From the NCBI RefSeq assembly GCF_000955975.1, contig NZ_JYJF01000118.1, positions 1 to 21,360 of the forward strand: 21,360 nt of DNA. Direction: 5' to 3'. Origin of the DNA: Saccharothrix sp. ST-888 (GTDB taxonomy: Bacteria; Actinomycetota; Actinomycetes; Streptomycetales; Streptomycetaceae). Position 1 is the first letter of the stretch, and each line of letters starts with the position of its first letter. The position numbers were made by a program, and so were the translations under genes. This document shows, piece by piece, positions 13,143-20,984 of this stretch. Under the pieces are notes generated by a model. It ran no database searches. It worked only from the letters and a program-made list of their open reading frames with translations, and was not told the DNA's origin.

Positions 13143-13912
13143 GCGGTCTGATCGGCCCCGTGACCAAGGCCCTGGCCCTGTCAGGCACGCTGGCGGCGGG
13201 CTCGCTCGCGGTGGCGCACGCCGCGCCCGCGCTCAGCGCGCTCAACGCGGTACGGCCCTGGCTCACCCCCGAGTTGTGCGGGTTCGGCGATCCGGACCAC
13301 GTCGCACTGACCTTCGACGACGGCCCGGACCCGGCCTCCACGCCCGCCTTCCTGCGGGAGTTGGACCGCGCGGGCGTACGGGCGACATTCTTCCTGCTCG
13401 GCCGGATGCTGGTCCGCGCTCCCGGCCTGGGCCGTGAACTCGTCGCGGCGGGCCACGAGATCGCGGTACACGGCTACGAGCACCGCTGCCTGCTCGCCCG
13501 CACGCCGGGCGCGGTACGCGACGACATCGCCCGCGCCCGGGACGTGATCGCCGAACTGACCGGCAGCCAACCCTGCTGGTACCGGCCGCCGTACGGGGTA
13601 CTGACCGCCGGGGCACTGGCCGCCGCACGGGAGTTGGAGCTGACCCCGATGCTCTGGAGCACCTGGGGCCGCGACTGGACCGCCACCGCCAGCCCGGACT
13701 CGGTCTACCGCACGGTCACCCGCAGACTGACAGGCGGCGGAACCGTACTCCTGCACGACACGGACTGCACCGCAGCCCCGGGCTCCTGGCGCTCCACCCT
13801 AGGCGCACTGCCCCGCCTGATCGACGCCTGCCAAACCCGCGGCCTCCGGCTGGGCCCCCTGCGGGAACACCGGACCGCAACCGCCATCACCGCCCCGGCA
13901 GGAACCGCCTGA
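13139..13912 (+). CDS. NodB-domain polysaccharide deacetylase
   Basis: A 257-residue carbohydrate esterase family 4 protein. The metal and catalytic motifs are complete: TFDDGPD (58-64; Asp60, Asp61), HGYEH (111-115; both His metal ligands), RPPYG (149-153), RDWTA (178-182) and LLHDTD (204-209, catalytic His206). A hydrophobic stretch at about 10-30 (ALALSGTLAAGSLAVAHAA) is a signal anchor or signal peptide, so the catalytic domain is probably outside the membrane. It removes acetyl groups from N-acetylglucosamine-type glycans such as peptidoglycan or a capsule. The GTG start at 13139 overlaps the stop of the glycosyltransferase gene, implying coupling. Confidence 0.93.
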   Translation: MSGLIGPVTKALALSGTLAAGSLAVAHAAPALSALNAVRPWLTPELCGFGDPDHVALTFDDGPDPASTPAFLRELDRAGVRATFFLLGRMLVRAPGLGRELVAAGHEIAVHGYEHRCLLARTPGAVRDDIARARDVIAELTGSQPCWYRPPYGVLTAGALAAARELELTPMLWSTWGRDWTATASPDSVYRTVTRRLTGGGTVLLHDTDCTAAPGSWRSTLGALPRLIDACQTRGLRLGPLREHRTATAITAPAGTA

Positions 13913-13953
13913 CGCCTGATCGGACCAAACCCTCACCGCGGAGCACCCGGACG

Positions 13954-13974
13954 CCTCCCGCCCGGCGCGGGAGG
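13954..13974 (+). terminator. Hairpin after the deacetylase gene
   Basis: CCTCCCGC (13954-13961) and GCGGGAGG (13967-13974) form an 8-bp perfect stem with a 5-base loop, 41 bases after the deacetylase stop. A weak T-containing run follows. TACGCT (13979-13984) just behind it is a -10-like hexamer for the ROK gene, without a clear -35. Confidence 0.55.
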
Positions 13975-14026
13975 GCTCTACGCTGGGGCCGACCAGTGAG
14001 CGTTGTCGGGCGGGGAGGCGGGGCAG

Positions 14027-14890
14027 TTGCGGCGTGCAGCGGTAGGTGTCGACATCGGCGGGACCAAGGTGCTCATGCTCGCCGAGGGGCCGGATCTCGA
14101 CGAACCGATCGTCCAGCGGCTGGCCACCGGACCGGCGGTCACCCCGGCCGACCTGGAGGCAGCCGTCCGGGCCTTCCTCACGGATAACGACCTGAAGCCG
14201 ACGGTCCTGGGGATCGCCGTGCCCGGCCTGGTCGAGAGCGGCCGGGTCAGGGTCTCCGACGTGCTGCCCCAGCTCGCGGGCTGGGCGGGGACGGGCGACG
14301 GCGTCGGCCCCGCGCTGCTGGTCAACGACATCCGGGCCGCCCTCGCCCAGGAGGCGGCCGAGCTCTCAAGAGCCGCCACCGCAGCGGTGGTCGTCTGCGG
14401 CACCGCCGTGGGATCGGCCTACCTGGCCGACGGGCGGGTCGTCCGAGGTGCACGTGGCTGGGCCGGCGAGATCGGCAGCATGCCCGTCTCCACCCCGCAG
14501 GGTGTCCGGCGGCTCGACGACCTGGCGGGTGGCGGTGCCGTCGTGCGGGCGGCGGGGATGCTGCCGGAACGGATCCAGGCCGCGCTGGCCGACGGCGACC
14601 CCCGGATCCGGGCCGTCGTGCACGCGGCCGGTGAGGCGTTCGGGCTGGCCCTCGCGTCGCTGGTCAACCTCCTGAACCCCGACGTGATCCGGGTCGCGGG
14701 CGGCACCCTCGGCTACCCGGGCTACTGGGACACCGCGCTGGCCACCGCAGAGCGCCACGCCCTGCCCGAACTGTGGGAGGCCTGCGCCGTCGCCCGCATC
14801 CGGGCCGGTGAGCTGGTCGTCGCGCGCGGCGCCATCCGTCTGGCCGGTGCGGCCGCCGACGGCCAGGCGTGGGTGCAGCAGTACGTCTGA
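14027..14890 (+). CDS. ROK-family protein without the zinc motif
   Basis: A 287-residue actin-fold sugar kinase relative (PF00480). The phosphate-binding loop VGVDIGGTKV (6-15), the catalytic Asp101 in LLVNDIRAAL and the GTAVGSAYLADGRVVRGARG region (125-144) are present. The usual ROK GHxxV and CxCGxxGCxE zinc element is absent: GWAGEIGSMPVSTPQGVRRLDDL (144-166 region) has no cysteines, so sugar recognition may differ. The TTG at 14027 is chosen because GGGGAGG lies 8 bases upstream; a TTG at 14003 would add eight residues. There is no helix-turn-helix, so it is a kinase-type and not a repressor-type ROK. Substrate unknown; amino sugar or glucose phosphorylation is the family norm. Confidence 0.86.
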   Translation: MRRAAVGVDIGGTKVLMLAEGPDLDEPIVQRLATGPAVTPADLEAAVRAFLTDNDLKPTVLGIAVPGLVESGRVRVSDVLPQLAGWAGTGDGVGPALLVNDIRAALAQEAAELSRAATAAVVVCGTAVGSAYLADGRVVRGARGWAGEIGSMPVSTPQGVRRLDDLAGGGAVVRAAGMLPERIQAALADGDPRIRAVVHAAGEAFGLALASLVNLLNPDVIRVAGGTLGYPGYWDTALATAERHALPELWEACAVARIRAGELVVARGAIRLAGAAADGQAWVQQYV

Positions 14891-15034
14891 CGGCAGGGGC
14901 CGAGCGGTCCGGCGGGGGTGTCGAGGGTGGTGGGCGCGAAGCCGTAACGGAGCAGGCGCGCGGGCTCGGCCCCGATCACCTCACAGGGCTGCTCGGGCTC
15001 CGACGCATCTCGGCAAGCGGAGGCGCGGCCGGGG

Positions 15035-16681
15035 TCAGCGGTACTCGCGGAGGCGGGGGCGGACGGCGAGGACGGTCAGTGTCAGTGCGACGGCCAGCAG
15101 GGCTGCGCCGCCCAGGGCGAGGCCGGGGCCGAGGTCGTGGTCGGTGGCGGTGACGGCGCCGTCGAAGGAGCGCTGGTTGATGGCGATCACGCCGTCCATC
15201 GCGTCTGCGAGCTGGCCGAAGTCCGCGTTCGACTGGCCGGCTCCGGTGCCCGTGTCGTAGGTGACGGCCTCCTTGAGGCGGCCCTGGCCGGACAGCTGTC
15301 GGATCGTGCGGTCGTCCGACTGGTACTGCCGGTAGTCCGTCAGGACCTGCTCCGCCGCCGCCCGTTCACCGGGGAAGGTGATGTTGCGCAGCTCGTCGCC
15401 GAGGAAGCCGCCGAAGACCACCTTGGCCTGCGGCTCGGCCCGGTGGGCGGTGACGGCGGCGGCCAGGCCGCTCTCGTAGTCGGTCAGGCTGCCGCTGCCG
15501 CCCAGGCGGACCATGGACTGGCTCTTGTCCCGGTAGCTCTGCTCGTACGCGGCGGCGCGGGACGGGTCGGTGAGGTAGCGGCTCTCGTCCGCGTTCATGT
15601 CGTAGGCGACAGCGCGGGCGCGGCTGAGAGCGATCACCGAGTCGTACGCGTTGCTCTTGGCGACGACCAGATTCCGGTCGGTGGTGCCCGCGAGGGTGTA
15701 GCCGGTGGCGACGGCGACGACGGTGAGCGCGGTGACGGCGAGCAGCGCCGGGTTGAGGAGCCGTCGGAACCGGACGGCGAGCGTGCGTTGCAGCAGGACC
15801 AGGGCCGCCACCGCCACCAGCCCGGCGGCCAGCAGCCACCGGCGTCCGGCGGCGAGGTCGCCGCGCTGGGCGGTGTAGACCCGGTCGACGGTGGCGGCGT
15901 TGCCGGCGGTCACCCGGTCGGCGGCGGGCAGGAGTTGCTGCCGCAGCAGGTCGGTGGCCTGGCGGTAGGCGTCGAGCGCCTCGGGCGAGGGGCGGCCGGC
16001 CGGGGCGTGGGCCTGGTCCTCCAGGAGCTGGGCGCGGGCGACCAGGCTCTCGTACTGGCCGAGGTCGTCGATCACGGTGTGGACGGCCTGCTCGCCGACG
16101 GGGTCTCCGACGGCGGCCTCGGTGGCGCGCTGGAGGTCCGAGTCGGCCTGGGCACGGCGCTGCTCGTAGGTCTGCCGGGTCTCGGTGCGCAGCTTGGCGT
16201 AGTCGGGGTCGGCGCCGGCGAGCAGCAGGTCGGCGGCCTGGGCGTCCATGTCGGCGAGCGCGAAGTAGAGGTCGGCGGCACGGACGGCCTGCGGGGCCTT
16301 GTCGTGGCCGATGGTGTCGGTGCCGTCCCGGGCGCCGCCGAGGACGGTGGCGGCGACGGCGGCCGTGGTGAGCAGTGCGGCGAGGCACAGTGCGGTGAGG
16401 ACCCGGAGCACTCGGGGCGTCTGCCAGGAACGCGCCTTCAGGGCCGCCGGTCCGAGCACCGCGAGCGGGAGGATACCGGGGATGCCTCGCGGGGCCGGCC
16501 GCGAAGGTGAGGTGTTCGCGGCCGGCCCCGGAGGTGTCTCTCCCCCCGGTGCCGAGGTGGTGCGGGGGGCGCGCGGCCCGGGTATCGGGCTGACCGGACC
16601 GTTCGGACCACTGTCCGCCGCCCCCGGCGGACGTGTCTTCCCTGCCGATCCGGCCGGTCTGCCCGATGCACCCGCTGTCAT
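15035..16681 (-). CDS. Membrane protein with two extracytoplasmic helical domains
   Basis: A 548-residue protein with no enzyme motif that I recognise. A Pro/Gly-rich cytoplasmic tail (1-88) is followed by membrane segments at about 91-114, 282-298, 312-332 and 519-540. Two Ala/Glu-rich helical domains (about 115-280 and 333-515) would lie outside the membrane; both resemble the four-helix sensor domains of chemoreceptors and histidine kinases, and may be a duplication. No kinase, HAMP or output domain is present. The ATG at 16679-16681 is preceded by GGGGGAGGGG at about 10 bases. Its gene lies 288 bases after kdpE on the same strand, with a palindrome in between, so it is probably a separate unit. 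It may be a ligand sensor acting on a partner kinase, but this is speculative. Confidence 0.8.
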   Translation of the reverse strand: MTAGASGRPAGSAGKTRPPGAADSGPNGPVSPIPGPRAPRTTSAPGGETPPGPAANTSPSRPAPRGIPGILPLAVLGPAALKARSWQTPRVLRVLTALCLAALLTTAAVAATVLGGARDGTDTIGHDKAPQAVRAADLYFALADMDAQAADLLLAGADPDYAKLRTETRQTYEQRRAQADSDLQRATEAAVGDPVGEQAVHTVIDDLGQYESLVARAQLLEDQAHAPAGRPSPEALDAYRQATDLLRQQLLPAADRVTAGNAATVDRVYTAQRGDLAAGRRWLLAAGLVAVAALVLLQRTLAVRFRRLLNPALLAVTALTVVAVATGYTLAGTTDRNLVVAKSNAYDSVIALSRARAVAYDMNADESRYLTDPSRAAAYEQSYRDKSQSMVRLGGSGSLTDYESGLAAAVTAHRAEPQAKVVFGGFLGDELRNITFPGERAAAEQVLTDYRQYQSDDRTIRQLSGQGRLKEAVTYDTGTGAGQSNADFGQLADAMDGVIAINQRSFDGAVTATDHDLGPGLALGGAALLAVALTLTVLAVRPRLREYR

Positions 16682-16710
16682 GACCGCGCGTCCCCTCCCC
16701 CATCACCTGG

Positions 16711-16747
16711 CCGCCGGTGGTCGAACGGTGAAGGTCTTCACCGGCGG
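16711..16747 (-). promoter_or_regulatory. Nested palindrome upstream of the membrane-protein gene
   Basis: CGGTGAAGGTCTTCACCG (16726-16743) is an 18-bp palindrome with a GT centre. A wider repeat, CCGCCGGTG (16711-16719) and CACCGGCGG (16739-16747), overlaps it. It lies 45-65 bases upstream of the start codon at 16681, in the promoter or leader zone. It is a candidate operator for a dimeric regulator; the regulator is unknown. Confidence 0.5.
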
Positions 16748-16920
16748 TGGACGCGGTCTGCCTCTCCCCCGAGGCGCAGACCCGCTTCCTCACCGCTGAC
16801 GCTACGGCGCCCGGACCTCGGCGCCACGCTCCCTGACGCGCCCTTTGCGCCCCGGCGACCGATCTTGACGCATCGTTGACGGCCGCAGCGGCGAGCTCCG
16901 TGATCGAGCGGAGCCCCCCG

Positions 16921-16980
16921 GGTGTCGGGGCCTCAGGTGTCGGAGCCTCAGGCGTCGGGGCCTCAGGCGTCAGGGTTCGA
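16921..16980. repeat. 15-bp tandem repeat directly after kdpE
   Basis: About four units of GGYGTCGGRGCCTCA in tandem: 16921-16935, 16936-16950, 16951-16965 and a degenerate fourth to 16980 that overlaps the last codons and stop of kdpE. Units differ by one or two bases, with the last the most diverged. In one non-coding frame they would read as Thr-Pro-Glu-Ala-Pro repeats, so a one-base shift would extend KdpE with such a tail. The repeat is a likely site of copy-number variation. Confidence 0.8.
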
Positions 16981-17644
16981 AGCGGTAGCCGATGCCCGGT
17001 TCGGTGATCAGGTGGCGGGGCCGGGTCGGGTCGGGTTCCAGCTTGCGGCGCAGGCCCGCGAGGTAGACCCGGAGGTAGTTGCCGTGCTCCTCGGCCTCGG
17101 GGCCCCAGACCTCGCGGAGGATCTGCCGGCCGGGGACCAGGCGGCCGGGGGTGGCGAGCAGCAGGGTGAGGATCTTCCACTCGGTCGGGGTGAGCCGGAC
17201 CGGTCCGTCGGGGCCGGTCACGGTGGTGGCCGGTAAGTCGACGAGGTGGTTCCCGATCGTGACCGTGGTCGCGGCCTCCTCGCCTCCCGGGCGGCGCAGC
17301 ACCGCGCGCAGCCGGGCGAAGAGCTCGTCCATCACGAAGGGTTTGGTGAGGTAGTCGTCGGCGCCCGCGTCGAGCGCGCTCACCTTGTCGACCGTGGTGC
17401 TCCGGCCGGACAGCACGATGATCGGCATGGCGCTCCAGGCGCGCAGACCGCGGATGATGTCCATGCCGTCCAGGTCGGGCAGGCCGAGGTCGAGCAGGAC
17501 GGCGTCCGGGATCAGGCGTCCGGCGGACTCCAGTGCCTCGGCGCCGGTCGCGGCGGTGAGGACGGCGTAGTCGCGGGCGTGCAGGTTGATCCGCAGGGCG
17601 CGCAGCAGTTGGGGTTCGTCGTCCACGACCAGGATGTGGTTCAT
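16970..17644 (-). CDS. kdpE: KdpE response regulator of the potassium system
   Basis: A 224-residue OmpR-type response regulator. The receiver domain has Asp8-Asp9, the phosphorylated Asp52 in AVLLDLGLPDLDG, Ser79 and Lys101 (LTKPF). The C-terminal winged helix (about 125-222) has VRLTPTEWKILTLLL and GNYLRVYLAGLRRKLE, ending GIGYRFEP. Once phosphorylated by KdpD it activates the kdp operon. The ATG at 17642-17644 overlaps the kdpD stop (ATGA). Leu137 is encoded by TTA (17234-17236 on the plus strand), a rare bldA-type codon in this genome, which may tie potassium-response output to developmental state. The 15-bp tandem repeat starts at its stop codon. Confidence 0.96.
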   Translation of the reverse strand: MNHILVVDDEPQLLRALRINLHARDYAVLTAATGAEALESAGRLIPDAVLLDLGLPDLDGMDIIRGLRAWSAMPIIVLSGRSTTVDKVSALDAGADDYLTKPFVMDELFARLRAVLRRPGGEEAATTVTIGNHLVDLPATTVTGPDGPVRLTPTEWKILTLLLATPGRLVPGRQILREVWGPEAEEHGNYLRVYLAGLRRKLEPDPTRPRHLITEPGIGYRFEP

Positions 17645-20202
17645 GGGGTGGGTTCTCCCGTTCCGGCGGCGGGCAGGGTGAGCAGCATGGTGGTTCCGCC
17701 ACCGGGGGTGTCCTCGACCTCCAGGGTGCCGCCCATCGCCTCGGCGAGGCCGCGGGAGAGGGCGAGGCCGAGGCCGACGCCGGTGGTGTTGTCGGTGTCG
17801 CCGAGGCGCTGGAACGGGAGGAAGACCCGGTCGCGGTCCTCGGGGGCGATGCCGGGGCCACGGTCGATGACCCGGATCTCCACCCGGTTCAAGGGGGTCC
17901 CCCCGGCCGGAGGCTGGGGGAGGCTGCTGGCGGCGACCAGGACGGGTGCGCCGGGGGCGTTGTGGCGCAGGGCGTTGGTGATGACGTTGGCCAGGACGCG
18001 TTCCAGCAGCGGCGGGTCGGCCAGCACGGGCGGTGCACTGTCGAGACCGAGCGGCTGGACGGGAGCGTCCGGGTCGGAGAGCGAGTCGAGCGCCCGGGGC
18101 AGCACCTCTTCGAGGTGGGTGGGCACCAGGTGGAGGGTGAGGGCCCCCGCCTGGAGGCGGCTCATGTCGAGCAGGTTGTCCACCAGCCGGGTGAGTTTGA
18201 CCAGCGACTCGTCTGCCATGGTGAGGAGTTCGGCCTCGTCCTCCGGGGAGAACTCGACGTCGGGGCTGCGCAGCGAGCCGATCGAGGCGAGGGCGGCGGC
18301 GAGCGGGGTGCGCAGGTCGTGGCTGACGGCGGCGAGCAGGGCGGTGCGCATCCGGTCGGCGGCCTTGATCGGTTCGACCTCGGCGGCGACGCTGGCGAGC
18401 CGGTCGCGTTCCAGCGCGGCGGCGACGTGGGCGGCGAAGGCGGTGAGCACCCGCTGGTCGGCGGCCGGGAGCCGGCGGCCGGTCAGTATCATCACGGCGT
18501 CCGCGCCGACCGCGATCTCGGTGACCGCCTCCCCCGAGGTCCCCTCGGCGTCGGCGTCGCTGCGGGCCAGCACCTCGCCGCTGGAGCGGTCGAGCAGGGC
18601 GACGGTGGCCATCGCGAAGGCCGTCCGGGACTTCTCCAGCAGGGCGGGCACCGCGTCGGCGCCGCGCAGCACGCTGCCGGCCAGGGTGGAGAGGGTCTCC
18701 GCCTCGGCGGTGGCGCGGGCGGCCCGGCTGGTGAGTCTGGTGGCGTGGTCGACCACGGTGGAGACGGTGAGGGCGACCATGGCGAAGACCAGCAGGGCGA
18801 TGACGTTGTTGGTCTCGCCGATGGTGAAGGTGTGGGTGGGCGGGATGAAGAAGTAGTTGAGCAGCAGCGAGGCGACCAGCGAGGCCAGCAGGGCGGAGAC
18901 CGCACCGCCGAGCAACGCCACGGCCACGACGCCGAGTTGGAAGATCAGCGCGTCGGTGGTCAGGTTGACCTGGGTGTGGAACTGGGAGAGCACGGCGGTC
19001 AGCAGGCTGGGCACCACCAGGCCGGCGACGTATCCGGCGATGGTGCGGTTGCGGGAGTGCCGGCGGCCGAGCGAGGGCAGCCGTCCGCGTCCGGTGAACT
19101 CGTGGGTGACCATGTGGACGTCGATGTCCTCGGAGGCGTCCACGGTGGTCTCGCCGATGCCGGGACCGGTGAGGAGGCGGGTGATCCGGCCGCGCCTGCT
19201 GGTGCCGAGGACCAGCTGGGTGGCGTCGCGGCCGCGCGCGAAGGCCAGCAGCGCGGTGGGGATGTCGTCGCCGACCACCACGTGGTAGCTGCCTCCGAGG
19301 GTCTCCACCAGCTGTCTCTGCTGGGCGAGCGCGCCCGGTGAGGCGCCGGCCAGGCCGTCGCTCTTGGTCACGTGCACGGCGAGCAGCTCGCCGCCGGCGG
19401 TGCGGTCGGCGATCCGGGCGGCGCGGCGGATCAGGGTCTCGCCCTCCGGTCCGCCGGTGAGCGCGACCACCACGCGCTCCCTGGTCTCCCAGACCCGGTC
19501 GATGTTGTGGCTGGCCCGGTAGTCGCGCAGGCCCTCGTCGACCCGCCCGGCCACCCAGAGCAGGGCGAGTTCGCGCAGTGCGGTCAGGTTGCCGACCCGG
19601 AAGTAGTTGGAGAGCGCGGCGTCCACCTTCTCCGCCTTGTAGACGTTGCCGTGGGCCATCCGGCGGCGCAGGGCCTGCGGGGCCATGTCGACCAGTTCGA
19701 TCTGGTCGGCCCGGCGGACCACCTCGTCGGGTACGGTCTCCCGCTGCGGAATTCCGGTGATCTTCTGGACCACGTCGTTGAGCGACTCCAGGTGCTGGAT
19801 GTTCACGGTGGTGATCACGTCGATGCCCGCGTCCAGCAGTTCGTCGATGTCCTGCCAGCGCTTGGCGTTGCGCCCGCCGGGGATGTTGGTGTGTGCGAGC
19901 TCGTCCACCAGGACCACGGTCGGCCTGCGGGCGAGCACCCCCTCCAGGTCCATCTCCTGGAACTCGGTGTCCCGGTAGGTGCGGGTGAGGCGCGGAACGA
20001 TGTCCAGGCCCGCCAGCATGTTCTCGGTGTGCCGGCGGCCGTGGCACTCGATGTACCCGACCACCACGTCCGCCCCGCGCTCCTGCCGTCTGCGCGCCTC
20101 GTCCAGCATCCGGTACGTCTTGCCGACACCGGGTGCCGAGCCGAGGTACACCCTCAACTTCCCGCGGCGGGTGAGGGTGCCGGGAGTGAGGTCACGGGAC
20201 AT
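17641..20202 (-). CDS. kdpD: KdpD sensor histidine kinase
   Basis: An 853-residue sensor kinase for K+ limitation and turgor. Order: KdpD N-domain with Walker A GSAPGVGKT (21-29) and VVLVDELAHTN (96-106); a universal-stress-protein-like domain (about 242-370); four closely spaced membrane segments (about 388-485); a GAF-like region (505-600); HisKA with the phosphorylated His628 in SHDLRTPLAA; and the ATPase with NVITNALRH (739-747), DRGPG (780-784) and GVGLGLALS. All catalytic residues are present and the length is normal. The ATG at 20200-20202 starts just before the conserved RRGKLRVYLGSAPG; an upstream ATG at 20245-20247 is less likely. It is followed by kdpE with a 4-base overlap. Confidence 0.97.
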   Translation of the reverse strand: MSRDLTPGTLTRRGKLRVYLGSAPGVGKTYRMLDEARRRQERGADVVVGYIECHGRRHTENMLAGLDIVPRLTRTYRDTEFQEMDLEGVLARRPTVVLVDELAHTNIPGGRNAKRWQDIDELLDAGIDVITTVNIQHLESLNDVVQKITGIPQRETVPDEVVRRADQIELVDMAPQALRRRMAHGNVYKAEKVDAALSNYFRVGNLTALRELALLWVAGRVDEGLRDYRASHNIDRVWETRERVVVALTGGPEGETLIRRAARIADRTAGGELLAVHVTKSDGLAGASPGALAQQRQLVETLGGSYHVVVGDDIPTALLAFARGRDATQLVLGTSRRGRITRLLTGPGIGETTVDASEDIDVHMVTHEFTGRGRLPSLGRRHSRNRTIAGYVAGLVVPSLLTAVLSQFHTQVNLTTDALIFQLGVVAVALLGGAVSALLASLVASLLLNYFFIPPTHTFTIGETNNVIALLVFAMVALTVSTVVDHATRLTSRAARATAEAETLSTLAGSVLRGADAVPALLEKSRTAFAMATVALLDRSSGEVLARSDADAEGTSGEAVTEIAVGADAVMILTGRRLPAADQRVLTAFAAHVAAALERDRLASVAAEVEPIKAADRMRTALLAAVSHDLRTPLAAALASIGSLRSPDVEFSPEDEAELLTMADESLVKLTRLVDNLLDMSRLQAGALTLHLVPTHLEEVLPRALDSLSDPDAPVQPLGLDSAPPVLADPPLLERVLANVITNALRHNAPGAPVLVAASSLPQPPAGGTPLNRVEIRVIDRGPGIAPEDRDRVFLPFQRLGDTDNTTGVGLGLALSRGLAEAMGGTLEVEDTPGGGTTMLLTLPAAGTGEPTP

Positions 20203-20264
20203 GGGCGCTGCTCTTTCCTTGCGGAGGGCGTGCGCGGGGTCCGGCACGCAGGCGGGTACACGGG

Positions 20265-20311
20265 CGACCGACCCGGGTGCGGGGCGTTGGCCCCCGTACC
20301 CGGGTCGGTCG
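20265..20311 (-). terminator. Long hairpin between kdpC and kdpD
   Basis: CGACCGACCCGGGT (20265-20278) and ACCCGGGTCGGTCG (20298-20311) form a 14-bp perfect stem, and the loop contains a further GGGGC/GCCCC stem. It fills much of the 134-base kdpC-kdpD gap. Without a T-tract, it is a candidate partial terminator or mRNA-stabilising element that separates the levels of the transport genes from kdpDE. Confidence 0.7.
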
Positions 20312-20336
20312 GATCACTGAGTCGTTCGTGACATTG

Positions 20337-20972
20337 TCACTTCTGCTCGCTCAGCGCCTTGTTGAGCAGGACGACGTTGACGCCGGGCTGGCCCAGGAAC
20401 CCGAGGGAACGGCCGTCGGTGCAGGTGTCGATCAGGTGGTTGAGGGTGTCGGCCGACAGGCTGCGGGCCTTGGCGACCCGGCCGACCTGCTCGCGGGCGT
20501 AGGCCACCGAGATGTCCGGGTCGAGCCCGGATCCCGAGGCGGTCAGCGCGTCCACCGGGACGGTGGCCGGGGCGACCCCGTCGAAGGCCGCGACCGCGGC
20601 CCGCCGGTCCTCGACCGCCTTCAGCAGGTCGGCGCTGTTGGGGCCGAGGTTGCTGGCGCTCGAACTCTTGGCATCGTAACCGGTGCCGGCGGCGGAGGGG
20701 CGCGGCTGGAACCACCTGGGGTCCGGCTGGGCCTCCTCGTTCGGGTCGTTCGGGTCCTTCCTGGGCAGGTTGTAGCTCTGGCCGAGCAGGCTGGAGCCGA
20801 TCTCCTTGCCGCTGGAGCTGACGAGCGAACCGTTGGCCTTGCCGGCGAAGGCGACCTGGCTGATCCCGGTGACCAGCAGCGGGTAGGCGAGACCGAGGAT
20901 CACGGTCATCACCAGCAGCATCCGCAGCGCGGTCAGGTGCGTGCGCACGGCGGTGGGCAGTGGCTTGGACAT
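20337..20972 (-). CDS. kdpC: KdpC subunit of the potassium-transporting ATPase
   Basis: A 211-residue single-pass subunit of the KdpFABC K+ pump. The membrane anchor is at about 15-40 (LRMLLVMTVILGLAYPLLVTG). The periplasmic-side body has the family landmarks GSSLLGQSY, DPRWFQPRPSAAGTGYDA, SSSASNLGPNS, DALTASGSGLDPDISVAYA, QVGRVAKAR and the C-terminal LGFLGQPGVNVVLLNKAL. KdpC stabilises the complex and aids ATP binding by KdpB. The ATG at 20970-20972 has a short AGGAA upstream and lies 12 bases after the kdpB stop. Length is normal for actinomycetes. Confidence 0.97.
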   Translation of the reverse strand: MSKPLPTAVRTHLTALRMLLVMTVILGLAYPLLVTGISQVAFAGKANGSLVSSSGKEIGSSLLGQSYNLPRKDPNDPNEEAQPDPRWFQPRPSAAGTGYDAKSSSASNLGPNSADLLKAVEDRRAAVAAFDGVAPATVPVDALTASGSGLDPDISVAYAREQVGRVAKARSLSADTLNHLIDTCTDGRSLGFLGQPGVNVVLLNKALSEQK

Positions 20973-20984
20973 TTCCTGCTTCTC

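Noticed and set aside
16921..16980. CRISPR array
   Set aside because: 15-bp head-to-tail units without spacers and no cas genes.
15366..17861. Minus-strand open frame of 831 codons with Thr-Pro-Glu-Ala-Pro repeats
   Set aside because: Runs out of frame through kdpE, the gap and the membrane-protein gene; Arg/Pro-rich shadow sequence, and the repeats come from the tandem DNA repeat.
17246..19341. Plus-strand open frames opposite kdpD
   Set aside because: KdpD motifs are complete on the minus strand; the plus-strand products are low complexity.
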